Below are positions 6,183 to 6,575 of a stretch of DNA of 6,575 nucleotides, piece by piece. The notes below the pieces were generated by a model. That model searched no databases and was not told the origin of the DNA. It saw only the letters and a list, made by a program, of their open reading frames with translations. Origin of the DNA: an uncultured Eubacteriales bacterium (lineage in GTDB: Bacteria; Bacillota; Clostridia; Oscillospirales; Oscillospiraceae); assembly GCA_905202605.1 (NCBI GenBank), contig CAJKSU010000163.1, positions 1 to 6,575 on the forward strand, written 5' to 3'. Numbering within the stretch: position 1 is the first letter of the stretch; each line of letters starts with the position of its first letter. The translations under genes were made by a program, and so were the position numbers.

Positions 6183-6476
6183 CGTCCTCTGCCCAAGTTC
6201 CCCAGCGTAGAACGTGATCTGGCGCTGGTGTGCGATGAAACACTCACCGCCGCTCAGGTAGAGGCTGTGATCGCATCCGCAGGTGGAACGCTGCTGCGGA
6301 GTGTCAAGCTCTTTGACCTCTACCGCGGCAAGGGTATCCCCGAAGGCAAGAAGTCGCTGGCCTTTGCGCTGGAACTTCGCGCCGATGACCGCACCCTTAC
6401 CGATGCGGATTCTGACGGCGTAGTGAAGAACATTCTTACTGCACTGAATGAAAAACTGGGTGTAATCCTGCGGTAA
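6183..6476 (+). CDS. pheT: C-terminal FDX-ACB (B8, anticodon-binding) domain of PheT, in frame past the UAG
   Basis: These are 97 sense codons plus TAA, in the same frame as the first part of pheT. The product begins RPLPKFPSVERDLALV and carries the ferredoxin-fold anticodon-binding signature: a VERDLALV strand, a helix (TAAQVEAVIASAG), SVKLFDLYRGKGIPEGKKS, LAFALELR, then RTLTDADSD and a final helix ending KLGVILR. In PheRS this domain (B8) contacts the tRNA-Phe anticodon and is a standard part of bacterial PheT. It is complete, with no frameshift or further stop, which means selection acted on it until very recently or still does. As an independent gene it is unlikely: the first usable start would be GTG at 6228-6230, which has no Shine-Dalgarno sequence and would cut into the first strand. 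The best reading is one 794-residue PheT (4092-6476) interrupted at residue 697. Confidence 0.9.
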   Translation, partial: RPLPKFPSVERDLALVCDETLTAAQVEAVIASAGGTLLRSVKLFDLYRGKGIPEGKKSLAFALELRADDRTLTDADSDGVVKNILTALNEKLGVILR

Positions 6477-6489
6477 ACTGCAATATTGC

Positions 6490-6521
6490 CACCGCCGCAA
6501 TTTTGCGGCGGTGCTTTTTTT
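6490..6521 (+). terminator. Intrinsic terminator of the pheST operon
   Basis: A perfect ten-base-pair stem CACCGCCGCA / TGCGGCGGTG (6490-6499 with 6504-6513) closes a four-base loop and is followed by C and seven T residues. It starts 13 bases after the TAA at 6474-6476, which marks that TAA, not the UAG, as the ancestral end of pheT. Two more runs of seven T follow (6524-6530, 6532-6538). The remaining bases to 6575 are AT-rich and I see no gene in them. Confidence 0.95.
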
Positions 6522-6575
6522 CATTTTTTTCTTTTTTTGATGGCAACCCGTCATTTTATGATATGTTCTTTTGTA

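Noticed and set aside
6228..6476. An independent 82-residue protein starting at GTG 6228
   Set aside because: No Shine-Dalgarno sequence, and the start falls inside the first strand of the FDX-ACB domain, while homology extends upstream to the UAG.
6490..6513. Bidirectional use of the terminator after pheT
   Set aside because: On the minus strand the hairpin is followed by GCAATATTG rather than a T-run, so it would act only in the plus direction.
5010..6554. A 514-codon open frame on the minus strand opposite pheT
   Set aside because: Antisense shadow of pheT that also runs through the terminator; no ribosome binding site or recognisable motif.
6537..6565. Possible promoter TTGATG ... TATGAT/GATATG after the terminator
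   Set aside because: TATGAT is only 14 bases from the -35-like box and the 17-base alternative GATATG is poor; no gene start is visible before the window ends.

Overview
The window looks like chromosomal housekeeping DNA from a Gram-positive, fairly GC-rich member of the Clostridia, most likely a gut Oscillospiraceae-type bacterium. The reasons are a T-box tRNA-sensing leader in front of pheST, strong purine-rich ribosome binding sites, a lipobox-type lipoprotein and a small two-helix membrane protein resembling the clostridial DUF6106 family. I see no mobile element, CRISPR array, rRNA or tRNA gene.

Layout: two transcription units diverge from a shared control region at about 2561-2740. Leftward (minus strand) runs a tight three-gene operon: a DUF6106-like membrane protein (2036-2560), nnrD for repair of damaged NAD(P)H (540-2039, ATGA overlap with the previous gene), and the first 175 codons of a secreted lipoprotein that leaves the window at base 1. 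Rightward (plus strand) runs a promoter, a T-box riboswitch with a clear antiterminator/terminator pair (about 2734-2980), pheS (3027-4070), pheT (from 4092) and a strong intrinsic terminator (6490-6521).

The striking point is in pheT. Its frame is closed by a UAG at 6180-6182 after 696 codons. The same frame then continues for 97 more sense codons that encode a complete, well-conserved FDX-ACB (tRNA anticodon-binding) domain, ending in TAA at 6474-6476 just before the terminator. Reading the UAG as one amino acid gives a 794-residue protein, the normal length for bacterial PheT. The UAG sits where relatives usually have Tyr (the Y-K/R-P-L-P-K-F-P linker). It could be a sequencing or assembly error, a fresh nonsense mutation, programmed readthrough, or a sense use of UAG. 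None of the four complete gene ends in the window other than this one uses UAG (three TAA, one TGA).

How the genes work together: PheS and PheT form the alpha2beta2 phenylalanyl-tRNA synthetase. The T-box raises their transcription when uncharged tRNA-Phe accumulates, so a weakened PheRS would tend to induce its own operon. The leftward operon combines a general metabolite-repair enzyme with envelope proteins. A lipoprotein next to nnrD recalls the ydcC/gerS neighbourhood of spore-forming Firmicutes, but that link is inference.
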